From assembly GCA_028282905.1 (NCBI GenBank), contig JANQGW010000172.1:1-52163 (forward strand): 52,163 nt of DNA, read 5' to 3'. The DNA comes from Sedimentisphaerales bacterium (GTDB taxonomy: Bacteria; Planctomycetota; Phycisphaerae; Sedimentisphaerales; Anaerohalosphaeraceae). The notes below the pieces were generated by a model. That model saw nothing but the letters and a program-made list of their open reading frames with translations. It ran no database searches and was not told where the DNA came from. Of this stretch, positions 51,628 through 52,163 are shown piece by piece (position 1 is the first letter of the stretch; the number at the start of each line of letters is the position of its first letter). The translations under genes were made by a program, and so were the position numbers.

Positions 51628-52163
51628 ATGATGATAAGATGCAAACGATTAACATTTTTGTTTGTGACGGTGCTGATATTTGCGGCTGTCGCGAACGCCG
51701 ATCTCTGGCAGGTGGATTTTCAGGGAGACGCCAACCATAACGGTCTCTATGGTCAAACGGACCCGGTGGATATGGTCGATCCGAACAGTCTTTGGAACAT
51801 ATTTGAAGTACCGTCGATTGATGTCACAGGTACGGCAGCGCATGTGATCGGTCCTGTGAGTTTGCCGCTGGTAAACGACGCCAATGAAGTAGGTGCCGTT
51901 ATGCTGACTTTGGGCGAAGGCGATCCGAATGTCCTGGCCGGTTGGGCCGGCGATGTCAATCAGGAAGCGGAACCTCTGCAGGGTGACTACCTGCTGGCAC
52001 TGGCTCCCGGCGGCGACAGTTGGTTCGGTTTTCCCGGTGCGACCAGCCCGATTAACTGGAAGGTGACAGGCCTGGAAGCGGACACCAATTACATCCTGAC
52101 ACTGTACCATGCAATCAATACTGCAACTCGCGGACTCGATTTTGTTGCTAACGGTGAAACGGC
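51628..52163 (+). CDS. Secreted protein paralogous to the preceding PEP-CTERM protein, 3'-truncated by the window edge
   Basis: The frame is open to the last base. AGGAGA (51619-51624) precedes ATG 51628 and ATG 51631; the second has the better 6-nt spacing. Signal peptide (FLFVTVLIFAAVANA), then DLWQVDFQGDANHNG and a body with PINWKVTGLEADTNYILTLY and RGLDFVANGE, matching the previous gene. A PEP-CTERM tail is expected beyond the window but is not seen. No recognised catalytic motif. Confidence 0.85.
   Translation, partial: MMIRCKRLTFLFVTVLIFAAVANADLWQVDFQGDANHNGLYGQTDPVDMVDPNSLWNIFEVPSIDVTGTAAHVIGPVSLPLVNDANEVGAVMLTLGEGDPNVLAGWAGDVNQEAEPLQGDYLLALAPGGDSWFGFPGATSPINWKVTGLEADTNYILTLYHAINTATRGLDFVANGET

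Noticed and set aside
1..52163. CRISPR arrays, prophage, insertion sequences or integrase-type islands
   Set aside because: No regularly spaced short repeats, Cas, integrase, transposase or phage structural genes were seen. The tRNA genes at 8756 and 13623 have no adjacent integrase or repeated tRNA 3' end.

Overview
The window looks like a chromosomal segment of a Planctomycetota bacterium, most likely of the Phycisphaerae / Sedimentisphaerales type. The reasons are: very large secreted proteins built from LamG, F5/8-type C, LTD and dockerin-like modules; PEP-CTERM sorting tails; pseudopilin-like proteins with an FTLIELLVVIAIIALL leader and a C-terminal ADGH motif; and several ECF sigma / FecR-like anti-sigma pairs with no TonB receptor beside them. 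The lineage is inferred from these features; no database was searched.

Layout. 1-8104: three secreted-protein genes on the + strand (the 3' end of an Ig/LamG/dockerin protein, a GH20 hexosaminidase and a zincin-type metalloprotease with three LamG modules), followed by a decayed CotH/LTD-type remnant (8150-8614). 8756-13693: a housekeeping island with tRNA-Leu(CAA), proB and proA on the - strand, a small PEP-CTERM metalloprotease, a Tat-exported metallophosphoesterase and tRNA-Gly(TCC). 14030-27091: ECF/FecR module 1, a pseudopilin-like gene, a large discoidin/FN3/LamG gene broken by one in-frame TAA, and an 1822-residue CotH-kinase protein. 27244-33043: a - strand operon encoding a Cys-rich small protein, an HlyD-type adaptor, an ABC ATPase, two FtsX-type permeases and a Cys-containing lipoprotein. 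33628-47555: ECF/FecR module 2, then three LamG paralogues fused to different C-termini (PEP-CTERM; SASA-type esterase plus dockerin; FN3/Ig/LamG/dockerin), two sulfatases with near-duplicate N-terminal halves, and a second pseudopilin. 48077-52163: ECF/FecR module 3 followed by two paralogous secreted proteins, the first with a PEP-CTERM tail, the second cut by the window edge.

Working model (inference). The secreted enzymes (GH20, two Cys-type sulfatases, SASA-type esterase, two proteases) fit extracellular or surface attack on a sulfated, O-acylated, amino-sugar-containing glycan or glycoprotein, with LamG, F5/8 and dockerin-like modules for binding and surface placement. The three ECF/FecR pairs look like membrane-signalling switches. 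Two of the anti-sigma proteins end in an NPCBM-like carbohydrate-binding fold and the third ends in a different secreted-type domain, so the extracytoplasmic C-terminus may be the glycan or cell-surface sensor. This sensor architecture, repeated three times ahead of secreted-protein blocks, is the most interesting system in the window. Other points worth attention are the nonsense codon at 19747-19749, the CotH remnant, the modular duplication among LamG and sulfatase genes, and the Cys-rich export operon.
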